From positions 1 through 64,000 of the forward strand of contig JAILZT010000006.1 in NCBI GenBank assembly GCA_023512345.1: a DNA stretch of 64,000 bases, given 5' to 3'. The notes beneath the pieces were generated by a model. That model ran no database searches and was not told where the DNA came from. It saw only the letters and a program-made list of their open reading frames with translations. Origin of the DNA: Paenibacillus sp. (GTDB lineage Bacteria > Bacillota > Bacilli > Paenibacillales > Paenibacillaceae). The position numbers and the translations under genes are program-made. Shown here one piece after another: positions 35,864 through 45,413 of the stretch. Within the stretch, counting starts at the first letter, position 1; every line of letters starts with the position of its first letter.

Positions 35864-36634
35864 TTAAACACCGATAATATGATATCCCCCATCGACATAG
35901 ATAACTTCACCAGTAATACCGCGGGACAGATGGCTCATTAGGAACATGGCCGTATCCCCCACCTCCGCAGTGTCGGTGCCCCTCCGAAGAGGAGCTTTTT
36001 CCTCAACAATACGCAGGATCGAGTTAAAATCACTAATGCCTTTGGCGGCCAACGTTCGAATCGGTCCTGCCGAAATGGCATTAACACGGATATTGTCCGG
36101 TCCAAGATCAGCTGCGAGATAACGTACTGAAGCTTCGAGCGCAGCTTTCGCTACTCCCATAACGTTGTAATTAGGCAGCACACGCTCCGATCCCATGTAG
36201 GTCATAGTTACCACAGAACCACCCTCTGTCATTAGCGGGTGCAGACGCTGGGCTACAGCCACCAGTGAATACGCGCTGATGTCTTGAGCGAGCGCATAGC
36301 CGGCACGTGAAGTGTTCGCAAAGCGCCCCTCTAACTCTTCCCTATTGGCATAAGCGATACTATGCACTATTCCGTGCAGTACGCCAAAGTGCTCCTTAAG
36401 CTCTGAGGCCAAGGTATCGATATCATCATCTACCGTTACGTCACATGGCAGAATAACAGAGCCTGGAAGTGTCTCCGCCAGCTTGCGCACACGGCTTTCC
36501 ACCCGTTCGTTCTCGTATGTAAATGCAAGGCGCGCGCCTTGGCCTGACAAGCTTTGGGCAATCGCCCAAGCAATGCTGCGGTCATTCGCCACGCCCATAA
36601 CGACGATGTTTTTTCCGGTTAACAACTCTCCCAT
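35864..36634 (-). CDS. fabI: enoyl-ACP reductase I (NADH)
   Basis: 256 residues from the ATG with AAAGGAG upstream. Short-chain dehydrogenase fold with the FabI-specific dinucleotide region GVANDRSIAWAIA, HSIAYANREELEGRF and the catalytic Tyr156 and Lys163 (YNVMGVAKAALEASV). It reduces trans-2-enoyl-ACP, the last step of each fatty acid elongation round, and is the usual target of triclosan. It seems to be a single gene. Confidence 0.96.
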   Translation of the reverse strand: MGELLTGKNIVVMGVANDRSIAWAIAQSLSGQGARLAFTYENERVESRVRKLAETLPGSVILPCDVTVDDDIDTLASELKEHFGVLHGIVHSIAYANREELEGRFANTSRAGYALAQDISAYSLVAVAQRLHPLMTEGGSVVTMTYMGSERVLPNYNVMGVAKAALEASVRYLAADLGPDNIRVNAISAGPIRTLAAKGISDFNSILRIVEEKAPLRRGTDTAEVGDTAMFLMSHLSRGITGEVIYVDGGYHIIGV

Positions 36635-36742
36635 GTGCTTAACTCCTTTGAATAAATCTGAATAAAGTTTCATTCAACGTACCTTATTTCAGGATACATA
36701 TCAAGTTACGTCTTCAGCACTAATCATCAGGTTTATTCATGT

Positions 36743-37750
36743 TTACGGTTCAATATTAACGCTGGCTCCATCTAACAAAGTAATTCCATTACCTGCCTCT
36801 GCCAGCTCTTTCATCGCCTCCATAAGACTGAACAATGCCCCGTCCTTCGCTTTAGCCTCAATCATGACATCAACGGCGGGAGTAGTGGCAGCAATCCTTC
36901 TCAAAAAAGCTAGGAGCGGTGCGGGTTCTACCCCTTCGGCATGACTCCGCGGGTCCGTAGGACTCCGAGGGCTGGAGACGTGAATTTTAGGGGGCAAATG
37001 TTCCCCGGGCAGCACATCCGTTAAAGCCAGCGGGCTCTCCCAGGTCTTCTGTATATCCCCCCACAATTCCCAAGGCAGTTCCCCTTCATTATTCACCCAC
37101 TGGTGATGAATATCGAGTACCATTGGCAGCCCAAGCTTCTGGCATACTGCCAAAGTCTCAGGTGCGTTAAAGGTCTTGTCATCGTTCTCGAGAGTTATCC
37201 GTTCCCGCAATTCCAAGGGAAGACTGCCGAACTGTTCATGAAAACGGGCCGCCGCCGAGGGCTTGTCCCCGTAAGCGCCCCCGATATGGATGTTATTTTT
37301 AGCTGTAGCGGGCAGGCCCAGAGCTTTGAGCATCTGCGTATGATGCTGTAAATCTCTGATGGAACTGGCAAGCACTTCGGGACGAGGTGTGCTAAGCACC
37401 GTAAAATGATCCGGATGGAAAGACACCCTCATCCTATGCTTTTTTACAAATCCGCCTACTTCCTCAAAAGCATCCGCTAGGGCCGCAAAAGGATCCCAAT
37501 CCTGTAAATCAGGATGCGTCGCCAGCGGAATCAGCTTCGAGGTGAGGCGGTACACCTTAATATGAGATCCCACATTATGGCGTAGCAGACGAAGTGTATT
37601 GTGCAGATTGGCACGGCCGATACTCTCCAACCGTCTTACTGCCGCCTCACGATCACCTATTTTGTTAAAGGATGCCATCGTCATAGTCTTGGATGGGGAG
37701 CAGTCTGGAATTACCGTCGACATGGCCACATATCCAAATCGGACAATCAC
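36743..37750 (-). CDS. uvsE: UV DNA damage endonuclease
   Basis: 335 residues, TIM-barrel UvdE family. The N-terminus VRFGYVAMSTVIPDCSPSKT and the metal-binding segments VSFHPDHFTVL, LENDDKTF and LDIHHQWVN are clear. The enzyme nicks 5' of UV photoproducts as a start to excision repair; it is common in spore formers. The start codon is GTG and overlaps the stop of the upstream 105-residue gene (GTGA), indicating translational coupling to the amidase-ddl run. Confidence 0.95.
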   Translation of the reverse strand: MIVRFGYVAMSTVIPDCSPSKTMTMASFNKIGDREAAVRRLESIGRANLHNTLRLLRHNVGSHIKVYRLTSKLIPLATHPDLQDWDPFAALADAFEEVGGFVKKHRMRVSFHPDHFTVLSTPRPEVLASSIRDLQHHTQMLKALGLPATAKNNIHIGGAYGDKPSAAARFHEQFGSLPLELRERITLENDDKTFNAPETLAVCQKLGLPMVLDIHHQWVNNEGELPWELWGDIQKTWESPLALTDVLPGEHLPPKIHVSSPRSPTDPRSHAEGVEPAPLLAFLRRIAATTPAVDVMIEAKAKDGALFSLMEAMKELAEAGNGITLLDGASVNIEP

Positions 37751-38064
37751 TTTTCTTCACCAAAAAACATTTCAAAAGCCAAGGCTGTTTGCACCCTCGA
37801 CTCTTCCTCGGTTAGCTTGCGTACAAGCTCCATTTCTACGGCGGTTATTTCATGTCCCTGAAAATTGATCTCCGCGATAGATGCGGAGATTTTGACAATA
37901 GCTATGGCAACATTGTCCAGTGTATAGGCGATTACCTTTTGCCCGGTTGGAAAAACGCGAAATCCTGTCTTGACCATCTTGCAGCGCCCATACTCCAGCA
38001 GTTCATAAAGTTCTTGCTCATTCTTGAATTTACATACTGAATTAAACTCTGTTTGAAAGCCCAT
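37747..38064 (-). CDS. 105-residue protein of unknown function, coupled to uvsE
   Basis: 105 residues, mixed alpha/beta, no signal peptide or membrane segment. A central stretch GFRVFPTGQKVIAY and an Ala/Glu-rich helical end are notable, but I do not recognise the family with certainty. The stop codon overlaps the uvsE start codon, and it lies 44 nt after ddl. The coupling suggests a constant need for the two proteins in similar amounts, but gives no direct hint of function. Confidence 0.7.
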   Translation of the reverse strand: MGFQTEFNSVCKFKNEQELYELLEYGRCKMVKTGFRVFPTGQKVIAYTLDNVAIAIVKISASIAEINFQGHEITAVEMELVRKLTEEESRVQTALAFEMFFGEEK

Positions 38065-38107
38065 TATTTCTCTCCTTTCCGGCCGGGATAATCTCCCTAT
38101 CAGCCAC

Positions 38108-39202
38108 TTATTGCTCGTTGTCGTACTTCAGGCTTTGTTTGAATGCATAACGCTCCAGCGCAAGCTCTATCATACGATCCAGCAGTGCTCTGTAGGTTAG
38201 GCCAGTTTCTCGCCACAAGAGCGGGTACATACTGAAAGGTGTAAAGCCAGGCATGGTGTTAACCTCGTTGATCAATATTTTACCGTCAGACTTGCGCATA
38301 AAGAAATCTGCACGTGTAATACCGCTTCCCTCGATAGCTCTAAAAGCTGTTAATGCCGATTCCCGCAGGTGGTCAGCTACCTCGCAGTCCACAGGAGCCG
38401 GAATAAGCATTTGCGATTTGCCGTCAATATATTTTGCAGCATAATCGTAATATTCACCAGAAGAGACAATTTCACCCGGAATAGAAGCTTCAGGTTCATC
38501 ATTGCCCAAGACACTAACCTCTAGCTCGCGTGCATCTACGAATTCCTCAATAATAACCTTTGTATCATATTTGAAGGCAAACTCAACAGCTTTGATCAGG
38601 CTTTCCTTATCATTCGCTTTAGAGATACCCACACTGGAACCCAGATTAGCCGGCTTCACGAACACGGGATAACCCAACTTATCCTCCACGCTAGTGATCA
38701 ACTCATGGCCTTGGCGTTTCCATGCGCTAATATTGAAGTAGCAGTACAGGCACTGATCCAGCCCCGCCTCTGCGAACAGCTTTTTCATAACTACCTTATC
38801 CATGCCGGCCGCTGAAGCCAGTACACCCGCTCCAACGTAAGGAATATTCGCCATTTCGAATAACCCCTGAATCGTTCCGTCCTCACCATAGGTACCATGC
38901 AGCAACGGGAACATTACATCCACAACTTTCTCCCCGCCAGACAATCCGCTGAATACTGTATTGAGGGCAGTCCCCATATCTTCTGGGGCTTCAGCCAGCT
39001 TAAGCTCCTCGATCCGGCTAAAAGGTGCAGAAAGAGTCTCTCCAACCTTCCAAAGTCCCTGCTTCGTAATGTAAAAAGGTACGATCTCGTATTTATCGTA
39101 GTCAAAAGCGTTCATGACTGCAAAAGCCGTTTGAAGTGATACCTCATGTTCTCCGGATTTGCCGCCGTACGTAAGCCCTACGGTTAGTTTTGCGTTCCCC
39201 AT
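38108..39202 (-). CDS. ddl: D-alanine--D-alanine ligase
   Basis: 364 residues, ATP-grasp enzyme. Motifs include GLTYGGKSGEHEVSLQTA at the N-terminus, HGTYGEDGTIQGLFE, KPANLGSSVGISKA and the Mg-binding EVNTMPGFTPFSMYP. It joins two D-alanines for peptidoglycan precursor synthesis. The long form (over 340 residues) is the DdlA-like type found in Bacillales. ATG with AGAGGT upstream. It starts 22 nt after the amidase-domain gene, likely as part of the same transcript. Confidence 0.96.
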   Translation of the reverse strand: MGNAKLTVGLTYGGKSGEHEVSLQTAFAVMNAFDYDKYEIVPFYITKQGLWKVGETLSAPFSRIEELKLAEAPEDMGTALNTVFSGLSGGEKVVDVMFPLLHGTYGEDGTIQGLFEMANIPYVGAGVLASAAGMDKVVMKKLFAEAGLDQCLYCYFNISAWKRQGHELITSVEDKLGYPVFVKPANLGSSVGISKANDKESLIKAVEFAFKYDTKVIIEEFVDARELEVSVLGNDEPEASIPGEIVSSGEYYDYAAKYIDGKSQMLIPAPVDCEVADHLRESALTAFRAIEGSGITRADFFMRKSDGKILINEVNTMPGFTPFSMYPLLWRETGLTYRALLDRMIELALERYAFKQSLKYDNEQ

Positions 39203-39223
39203 GCTTTTTTACCTCTTTCTGAA

Positions 39224-40243
39224 TTATAAATAGTCATGAATATGAAAAAAACGGTACACGGTTTTGTCGTTCCACGCATAGGAATCACGATAATCCCAGT
39301 AACGGTGACGGCTGCTGACCGTATGTGCATTAACCAGCGGCATTCCGCCTGCATCAAGGGCCGTAACAATCGTACTGTGCTGGAACTGACCATTCCCGTC
39401 CCAATCGTATTGAATGACATCACCCAGCATAAGCTGTTCAGGACGCTCTACAACTTCTGCGCGCAAACCACTGCTTCGGCCTGTGCTTAAATAACGCTGC
39501 AGACTGTCTGATACAGTCCAACTGAAGCTCCACCATTCCTGCTTTCCGGTATAACCTTTATACCACCAGCCCGTTTCTCTTTTACCAGTATAGTTGATAG
39601 GTGCCCCCCCTGCAAAGAGACATTGGGAGACATAATTCGTGCAATCTACAGCAAAAGTCTCAAACTCTGGATTCCCTTCCTGCCACCAGCGATCAGCGTA
39701 AGCAGCGGCTGCCTCACGGTTGTAAAGAACCTCCCGATTACCCGTGATGCCCCCCAATATACTTCGATTAAGAAGTGGCTGCGGGAGGGGTATGGGTTCA
39801 TTGTCCCCATTATACTCTCTTCCATAACTTTCGACTGAAGGCCTGCGAACGGCGTGACGTTCGGGAACAGCACGCTCTACAACGGCAATATCCCATCCAT
39901 CAATCTCGCGCACAAGGGTTAGCCGTTCTGAATTTACAGCATCCTCCCGATGGGTAATCCCACCTTTTTCATAAAATAGGGCACTGTGCAGTGATATCTC
40001 TGCAATCACCTCAGAAGGAGTCTGCCTTACAACTCTCAGAACTTTCACTCCCGTTTCGCCTCGTAACGCCTTAATGCCTCTCGCATTATACCATTCACTT
40101 AGCCGTCTGCTTCGCTCACCTTGTTCCATTAAAAAGCGCGGATCACTTACGGTTGTATGCCTGAGCTCTGTTTGCGGCTCCACCCGCCCTCTATTGATTT
40201 GGTCCACATAAAGATAAAGAGTCTGTTTCCATTGTTCCTCCAT
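39224..40243 (-). CDS. putative amidase-domain (Amidase_6) protein
   Basis: 339 residues. The C-terminal ~170 residues form an Amidase_6 domain: YNREAAAAYADRWW, the cysteine motif DCTNYVSQCLFAGGAP, WSFSWTVSDSLQRYL and a conserved HSTIVTALD with the probable catalytic His. The N-terminal half looks like a binding region. No clear signal peptide is seen. NlpC/P60-like and CHAP-like enzymes of this kind cut cell-wall peptides, but the activity of Amidase_6 is not well established. It begins the run amidase - ddl - hypothetical - uvsE, divergent from aconitase. Confidence 0.85.
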   Translation of the reverse strand: MEEQWKQTLYLYVDQINRGRVEPQTELRHTTVSDPRFLMEQGERSRRLSEWYNARGIKALRGETGVKVLRVVRQTPSEVIAEISLHSALFYEKGGITHREDAVNSERLTLVREIDGWDIAVVERAVPERHAVRRPSVESYGREYNGDNEPIPLPQPLLNRSILGGITGNREVLYNREAAAAYADRWWQEGNPEFETFAVDCTNYVSQCLFAGGAPINYTGKRETGWWYKGYTGKQEWWSFSWTVSDSLQRYLSTGRSSGLRAEVVERPEQLMLGDVIQYDWDGNGQFQHSTIVTALDAGGMPLVNAHTVSSRHRYWDYRDSYAWNDKTVYRFFHIHDYL

Positions 40244-40388
40244 TATTCTTCCCGCCCTTCTCTCCGCTTTGTCTGCTGTCCTATGTATATGAAAGCAATC
40301 ATGGAGCTATACAGTTAGAATGGATTAGAGCGGGAAATACTCTGCTTAAATATCCGCTTCATTTGGGTAAATAAAGAGGAAAAAAAAC

Positions 40389-40417
40389 TTTACTCCCCTT
40401 TATGTAAACGTTATAAT
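40389..40417 (+). promoter_or_regulatory. sigma-A promoter of the aconitase gene
   Basis: TTTACT (40389-40394), a 17-nt spacer and consensus TATAAT (40412-40417), 56 nt upstream of the aconitase start. Confidence 0.8.
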
Positions 40418-40473
40418 TATTGTAGATGCAATTTGAAATGGAGTTTCAACAGATGAAACAAGGAGGCGCATTT

Positions 40474-43218
40474 ATGCCAAGCAAGGACCAATTCTCGCTG
40501 GCCCGCACCCTGGAGTCGGGCGGCAAGTCTTACCGCTATTATCACCTTCAATCCCTTGAGGAACAAGGACTTGGGGATATCACTTCTCTCCCATTTTCCA
40601 TTAAGGTACTGCTTGAAGCCGCTGTCCGCCAGTTTGACGGACGTGCAATTACAGAAGATCATGTGAAGCAGCTGGCCGGATGGGCTGGCGGCGCGGATCG
40701 CAATAAGGAAATCCCTTTTATTCCTGCCCGTATCGTTCTGCAAGATTTCACAGGTGTTCCGGTAGTTGTAGACCTGGCAGCAATGCGCGATACCGTTAAA
40801 AAAGCTGGCGGCGACCCTAAGAAGATCAACCCGCTAGTGCCGGTTGACCTCGTTATTGACCACTCGGTTATGGTCGATGCCTTTGGTACGGCTGACGCTT
40901 TGGATTACAATATCAACGTGGAATTTGAACGTAATGAGGAACGTTACCGCTTCCTGCGCTGGGCGCAGACAGCCTTTAATAATTTCCGTGCAGTCCCTCC
41001 TTCTACCGGTATCGTTCACCAAGTCAATCTAGAGTATTTGGCTTCCGTAGCTACTACCAAAACCATTGATGGCGAAACTGTCGTCTATCCGGATTCTCTT
41101 GTAGGCACTGACTCCCATACCACAATGATTAACGGTCTTGGCGTTGTCGGGTGGGGTGTAGGCGGTATTGAGGCAGAAGCAGGCATGTTAGGACAGCCGC
41201 TGTATTTTGTAACACCAGATGTGGTTGGCTTCAAGCTTACAGGCAGTTTAATGGAAGGGGCTACAGCGACCGATTTGGCGCTGACTGTTACCCAAATGCT
41301 GCGTAAAAAAGGCGTGGTTGGTAAATTCGTAGAATTCTATGGACCGGGCCTTGCTAATATCAGCCTAGCCGATCGAGCTACAGTAGCCAATATGGCTCCA
41401 GAGTACGGAGCTACCATCGGATTCTTCCCTGTAGATGATGAAACCTTGGCCTACCTTCGCAGCACAGGTCGCCCAGATGATCTGGTGGCTTTGGTTGAGA
41501 ACTATTATAAAGCTCAAGGCATGTTCCGTACTTCGGATACTCCAGACCCACAATTCAGCGACTTCATAGAACTGGATTTGGCCTCGGTTGTCCCGAGTTT
41601 GGCAGGACCGAAGCGCCCTCAGGATCGGATCGAGCTTACCCATATGAAGGAGAACTTCGAGGGTATCATCCGTACACCTGTTGATAAGGGTGGTTATGGT
41701 CTCAGCGATGAGAAAATTGCACAAACGGTAGACATTCAACATAAAAATGGCAGTTCAAGCAAGCTCCGCACGGGTGCAGTCGTCATTGCTGCCATCACGA
41801 GCTGCACAAATACCTCCAACCCAAGTGTTATGCTGGGTGCAGGACTGTTGGCTAAGAAAGCTGTTGAACGCGGACTCACCAAACCAGGTTATGTGAAGAG
41901 CAGTTTGACGCCGGGATCACTTGTGGTAACAGAGTATCTGGAAAAAGCCAATTTGCTTAAGCCGCTTGAAGCCTTAGGTTTCTACGTAGCGGGTTATGGC
42001 TGTGCTACTTGTATTGGTAACTCCGGTCCACTGCCGGATGAAGTCAGTCAGGCCATTATCGACAATGACATGACAGTAGCCGCTGTAATTTCCGGTAATC
42101 GGAACTTCGAAGGCCGTGTTCATGCTCAGGTTAAGGCCAACTATCTTGCTTCTCCGCCACTTGTCGTTGCTTATGCGCTGGCAGGTACAGTAGATATCGA
42201 TTTACAGACGGAACCGCTTGGATTTGATCCACAAGGAGAACCTGTCTTCTTGAAAGACATCTGGCCGTCCTCTGCTGAAATTCATGAAGCCATTAGCCAA
42301 TCTCTGAGCCCGGAAATGTTCCGCCGTAAATATGAGAATGTGTTCACTGCTAATGAGCGTTGGAACTCCATTGCTGTACCTGAAGGCGAGCTGTACGAGT
42401 GGGATGACAATTCTACTTACATTCAGAATCCGCCATTCTTCGAGCATCTTGCAGATGGTCTAGGCGATATCGAGAATATAAGCAATTCAAGAGTGCTTGC
42501 ACTGTTAGCTGACTCCGTTACAACGGATCATATTTCACCTGCCGGTAATATCTCTGCCTCTGGTCCAGCTGGCGAATATTTACGTGATCATGGTGTGGAA
42601 CGTGCAGATTTCAACTCCTACGGCTCACGCCGTGGTAATCATGAGGTCATGATGCGCGGAACTTTTGCCAACATCCGCATTCGCAACGCAGTTGCTCCAG
42701 GTACAGAAGGCGGGGTTACTACCTTCCTGCCTAGCGAAGAAGTCATGTCCATCTATGACGCTTCTATGCTGTACCAATCTGCCGGCCAAAATCTCGTAGT
42801 TATTGCCGGTAAGGAATATGGCACTGGCAGTTCTCGTGACTGGGCTGCTAAGGGCACACTCTTGCTTGGCGTCAAAGCCGTCATCGCTGAGAGCTTTGAG
42901 CGGATTCACCGCAGCAATCTCGTTGGTATGGGTGTCCTGCCGCTGCAATTCCAAGAAGGTCATGGTTGGAGCAGTCTCGGTCTTACCGGCCGTGAGTCCT
43001 TTGACATTACTGGTCTGGACAACAACGTGCTGCCAAGTCAAGAACTGACAGTTACTGCTACCCGCGAAGACGGAACTAAGTTCGACTTCCCAGTTATTGC
43101 ACGTCTCGACAGTACGGTGGATATTGATTACTATCGGAACGGTGGTATTTTGCAAACCGTGCTTCGTCAGATGTTAGCAGATGCTACTTCTTCAACAGAA
43201 GCATTACCAGTTGATTAA
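40474..43218 (+). CDS. acnA: aconitate hydratase A
   Basis: 914 residues from the ATG with AAGGAGG upstream, the usual AcnA length. The 4Fe-4S cysteines are in [17 protein letters not shown] and [14 protein letters not shown]; other conserved stretches are [20 protein letters not shown] and [14 protein letters not shown]. It isomerises citrate to isocitrate in the TCA cycle. In Bacillus the apo-protein also binds RNA. The gene is single, between its own promoter and a strong terminator. Longer in-frame starts upstream lack a binding site. Confidence 0.97.
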   Translation: MPSKDQFSLARTLESGGKSYRYYHLQSLEEQGLGDITSLPFSIKVLLEAAVRQFDGRAITEDHVKQLAGWAGGADRNKEIPFIPARIVLQDFTGVPVVVDLAAMRDTVKKAGGDPKKINPLVPVDLVIDHSVMVDAFGTADALDYNINVEFERNEERYRFLRWAQTAFNNFRAVPPSTGIVHQVNLEYLASVATTKTIDGETVVYPDSLVGTDSHTTMINGLGVVGWGVGGIEAEAGMLGQPLYFVTPDVVGFKLTGSLMEGATATDLALTVTQMLRKKGVVGKFVEFYGPGLANISLADRATVANMAPEYGATIGFFPVDDETLAYLRSTGRPDDLVALVENYYKAQGMFRTSDTPDPQFSDFIELDLASVVPSLAGPKRPQDRIELTHMKENFEGIIRTPVDKGGYGLSDEKIAQTVDIQHKNGSSSKLRTGAVVIAAITSCTNTSNPSVMLGAGLLAKKAVERGLTKPGYVKSSLTPGSLVVTEYLEKANLLKPLEALGFYVAGYGCATCIGNSGPLPDEVSQAIIDNDMTVAAVISGNRNFEGRVHAQVKANYLASPPLVVAYALAGTVDIDLQTEPLGFDPQGEPVFLKDIWPSSAEIHEAISQSLSPEMFRRKYENVFTANERWNSIAVPEGELYEWDDNSTYIQNPPFFEHLADGLGDIENISNSRVLALLADSVTTDHISPAGNISASGPAGEYLRDHGVERADFNSYGSRRGNHEVMMRGTFANIRIRNAVAPGTEGGVTTFLPSEEVMSIYDASMLYQSAGQNLVVIAGKEYGTGSSRDWAAKGTLLLGVKAVIAESFERIHRSNLVGMGVLPLQFQEGHGWSSLGLTGRESFDITGLDNNVLPSQELTVTATREDGTKFDFPVIARLDSTVDIDYYRNGGILQTVLRQMLADATSSTEALPVD

Positions 43219-43250
43219 ATAACAATCAGTCTAAGACCGTTTTAGATAAG

Positions 43251-43301
43251 CAAACAGCCCTCGACTCTTCCCACCCGGGAAGGTTCGAGGGCTGTTTTTA
43301 T
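43251..43301 (+). terminator. terminator of acnA
   Basis: Inverted repeat AAACAGCCCTCGA / TCGAGGGCTGTTT with T-run; it also faces the convergent IclR gene. Confidence 0.9.
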
Positions 43302-43319
43302 TTACCGGCATTTCTAGAA

Positions 43320-44063
43320 TTAAGGGATCATCATCCCCATATCACCCGCTGCTTCCATAAGCACGGCTGCATAGTCAATCAATGTCTCCCGTGAAAGGCG
43401 GCTGACAGGACCTGACAGCGATAAAGCAGCAACTACAGTTCCGCTGCGTCCCACTATCGGCACTGCCACAGCTGCGGCACCAGGCTCCCGTTCTTCGAGG
43501 CTGGTAGCATACCCCAACCGCGTAATCTCCTTTAACTGCTGCGCATATACGCTGCGATCTACCGATGGGGGCCAACCCTCCCCTTCCAACAGCGCTTTCT
43601 GTATTTCAGATGGAGCATAAGCGGCCAACACCTTGCTTGACGCCCCTACAGATAAAGGAAGCCTTGCCCCAATCTGGGCTACACGCCGGATAGCTTGCTG
43701 GCTCTGTACAGCCTGAATTCGAACCCGCTCGGTCCCGTCACGCAAATATAGACTAACCGTCTCACCAAGCCGGTCACGTAGACGTTCCATAGCGGGAAGC
43801 AGCAATGTAGCAGGTTCATCGAAGGCGGGAAGATGCGTGGACAGCTCCCAAATGCGAATACCAAGCCGGTACTTTTCCGTTGCTGCATTACGAATAAGGA
43901 ACCCTTTTTCCTCAAGGGTTGTGAGCAGCCTGTGCACTGTACTCTTATGTAATCCAATCTGTGAAGCAATCTCCGTTAAGCCTAAATCACTATCCCGAGT
44001 AAAACATAACAATATATCCAGCGCTCGTTCTACAGCGCGCACCGTAAGTTTCCGGTCCTCCAC
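43320..44063 (-). CDS. IclR-family transcriptional regulator
   Basis: 247 residues. The N-terminal winged HTH (LTEIASQIGLHKSTVHRLLT) is followed by the IclR effector domain (GASSKVLAAYAPSEIQ, LEEREPGAAAVAVPIVG). IclR proteins usually control small-molecule catabolism in response to a metabolite. It is convergent with acnA and divergent from the alpha/beta hydrolase gene. A perfect palindrome lies 18 nt upstream of its start codon and may be its own operator. Ligand unknown. Confidence 0.92.
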   Translation of the reverse strand: MEDRKLTVRAVERALDILLCFTRDSDLGLTEIASQIGLHKSTVHRLLTTLEEKGFLIRNAATEKYRLGIRIWELSTHLPAFDEPATLLLPAMERLRDRLGETVSLYLRDGTERVRIQAVQSQQAIRRVAQIGARLPLSVGASSKVLAAYAPSEIQKALLEGEGWPPSVDRSVYAQQLKEITRLGYATSLEEREPGAAAVAVPIVGRSGTVVAALSLSGPVSRLSRETLIDYAAVLMEAAGDMGMMIP

Positions 44064-44081
44064 AGTGATCTCCCCTTCATT

Positions 44082-44098
44082 GTTTCATCAAATGAAAC
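44082..44098. promoter_or_regulatory. candidate IclR operator palindrome
   Basis: Perfect inverted repeat GTTTCAT-CAA-ATGAAAC, directly upstream of the IclR gene in the divergent region. Length and spacing suit a dimeric IclR site. Confidence 0.55.
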
Positions 44099-44224
44099 GC
44101 GGTTACATTATTTTATATAATCAACTCTATATTAGTGCAAAGATCAACGGAAAGTCCAGTATAATCAGCAGACGGAAAAGCTTGGGCTCCAGTTTACATT
44201 TACATTACAAATGGGGCGAATTCA

Positions 44225-44253
44225 TTGACTTTGTAAGGACTTGAACATACGAT
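44225..44253 (+). promoter_or_regulatory. candidate promoter of the alpha/beta hydrolase gene
   Basis: TTGACT (44225-44230), a 17-nt spacer and TACGAT (44248-44253), 31 nt upstream of the start codon. The -10 is weak. Confidence 0.5.
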
Positions 44254-44284
44254 TAATTATATAAATCTTTTAGGAGGGGACCCC

Positions 44285-45292
44285 ATGGATCTGGCAACGA
44301 CTCACACACGCTCTCCGGTCTCCCGCAAGCCAATTAATCCAAATTATGATGAGGCTTATCCATCTCTATCACTGGGGAAGATTCGCCTAAAACATATAAT
44401 AGTGGCGCTGCTGCTATCTGTATTCTTCTTCTTTGTATTCTGCTTCATTTCATTGCACGCTTATATTGCGTGGGTACTTTCCAATCCCACAGTGGCTCCA
44501 CTATACTCTAACCCGGCAATAGCCAAAGGGCTGCAGTATGAGGATGTAAACTTTCAGGCGCTCGACGGCAGTCGGAACATGCAGGGCTGGTACATCCCGG
44601 CAAAAGACGCCACCAAAACCATAGTATTCAGTCATGGTTATGGCGCGAACCGTGAAGAGACATGGGTGCCCATGTACGATCTGGCCCATTATGCCCACCG
44701 CCTGAATTTCAATGTGCTGATGTTCGATTATGGTTTTGCTTCCCACAGTAATAAGGATCTGGCTACCGGGGGAAAAAAAGAATCCCAGCAGCTACTAGGT
44801 GCTATAGAGTTCGCCAAGGAAAAGGGTGCCCAAGAAATCGTCGTTTGGGGCTTCTCTATGGGGGCAGGAACGGCACTTCAAGCAGGTCTAGTATCAGAAG
44901 ATATCGATGCAATGATACTCGACAGCACATTTTTACTTGAGCCTGATACGCTGTATCACAACATTAAGCAAAATATCGATCTGCCGCGTCAACCTTCCCT
45001 AGAAATCATGGAGCTATTATTTCCTGTCCTGAACGGCACTGGGCTGGATCAAATTCCTTATGCAAAGGTTAAATCAAAGGACTATCCTTTTCCAATCCTG
45101 TTCCTGCACGGGACGTTAGATGAAAAAGCTCCGTTCCCGATAGCCGAGGAGCTTGCCGAGAACCAGAGTAATCCCTATTCAGACTCCTGGATTATCGAAG
45201 GCAGCCACCATGAACTGTTGTTCCGTGAACATCCGCGCGAATATCTACGCCGTGTCTCTGCATTTCTAGGAAATGTTCAGACTGTTGAATAA
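44285..45292 (+). CDS. membrane-anchored alpha/beta hydrolase
   Basis: 335 residues. One membrane helix (about residues 35-62) is followed by an alpha/beta hydrolase domain: oxyanion region SHGYGANREETW, nucleophile GFSMGAG with Ser, and late His in EGSHHELLFR. Similar to BAAT/DUF1749-like serine hydrolases of unknown substrate in Bacillales. The ATG has GGAGGGG upstream. Divergent from the IclR gene, so it may be the target of that regulator. Terminator downstream. Confidence 0.88.
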   Translation: MDLATTHTRSPVSRKPINPNYDEAYPSLSLGKIRLKHIIVALLLSVFFFFVFCFISLHAYIAWVLSNPTVAPLYSNPAIAKGLQYEDVNFQALDGSRNMQGWYIPAKDATKTIVFSHGYGANREETWVPMYDLAHYAHRLNFNVLMFDYGFASHSNKDLATGGKKESQQLLGAIEFAKEKGAQEIVVWGFSMGAGTALQAGLVSEDIDAMILDSTFLLEPDTLYHNIKQNIDLPRQPSLEIMELLFPVLNGTGLDQIPYAKVKSKDYPFPILFLHGTLDEKAPFPIAEELAENQSNPYSDSWIIEGSHHELLFREHPREYLRRVSAFLGNVQTVE

Positions 45293-45300
45293 CTACCTGC

Positions 45301-45350
45301 CAAACAGCCTCTTCCAGGGAAAGAAACCCTTGGGAAGAGGCTGTTTTTCA
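45301..45350 (+). terminator. terminator of the hydrolase gene
   Basis: AAACAGCCTCTTCC / GGAAGAGGCTGTTT with an inner CCCT/AGGG pairing and T-run. Confidence 0.9.
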
Positions 45351-45413
45351 TAAGAACAGACTCCCGGTCATATAAATGACTGATGATTACAAATCATGGG
45401 AGGACTGTATGAG

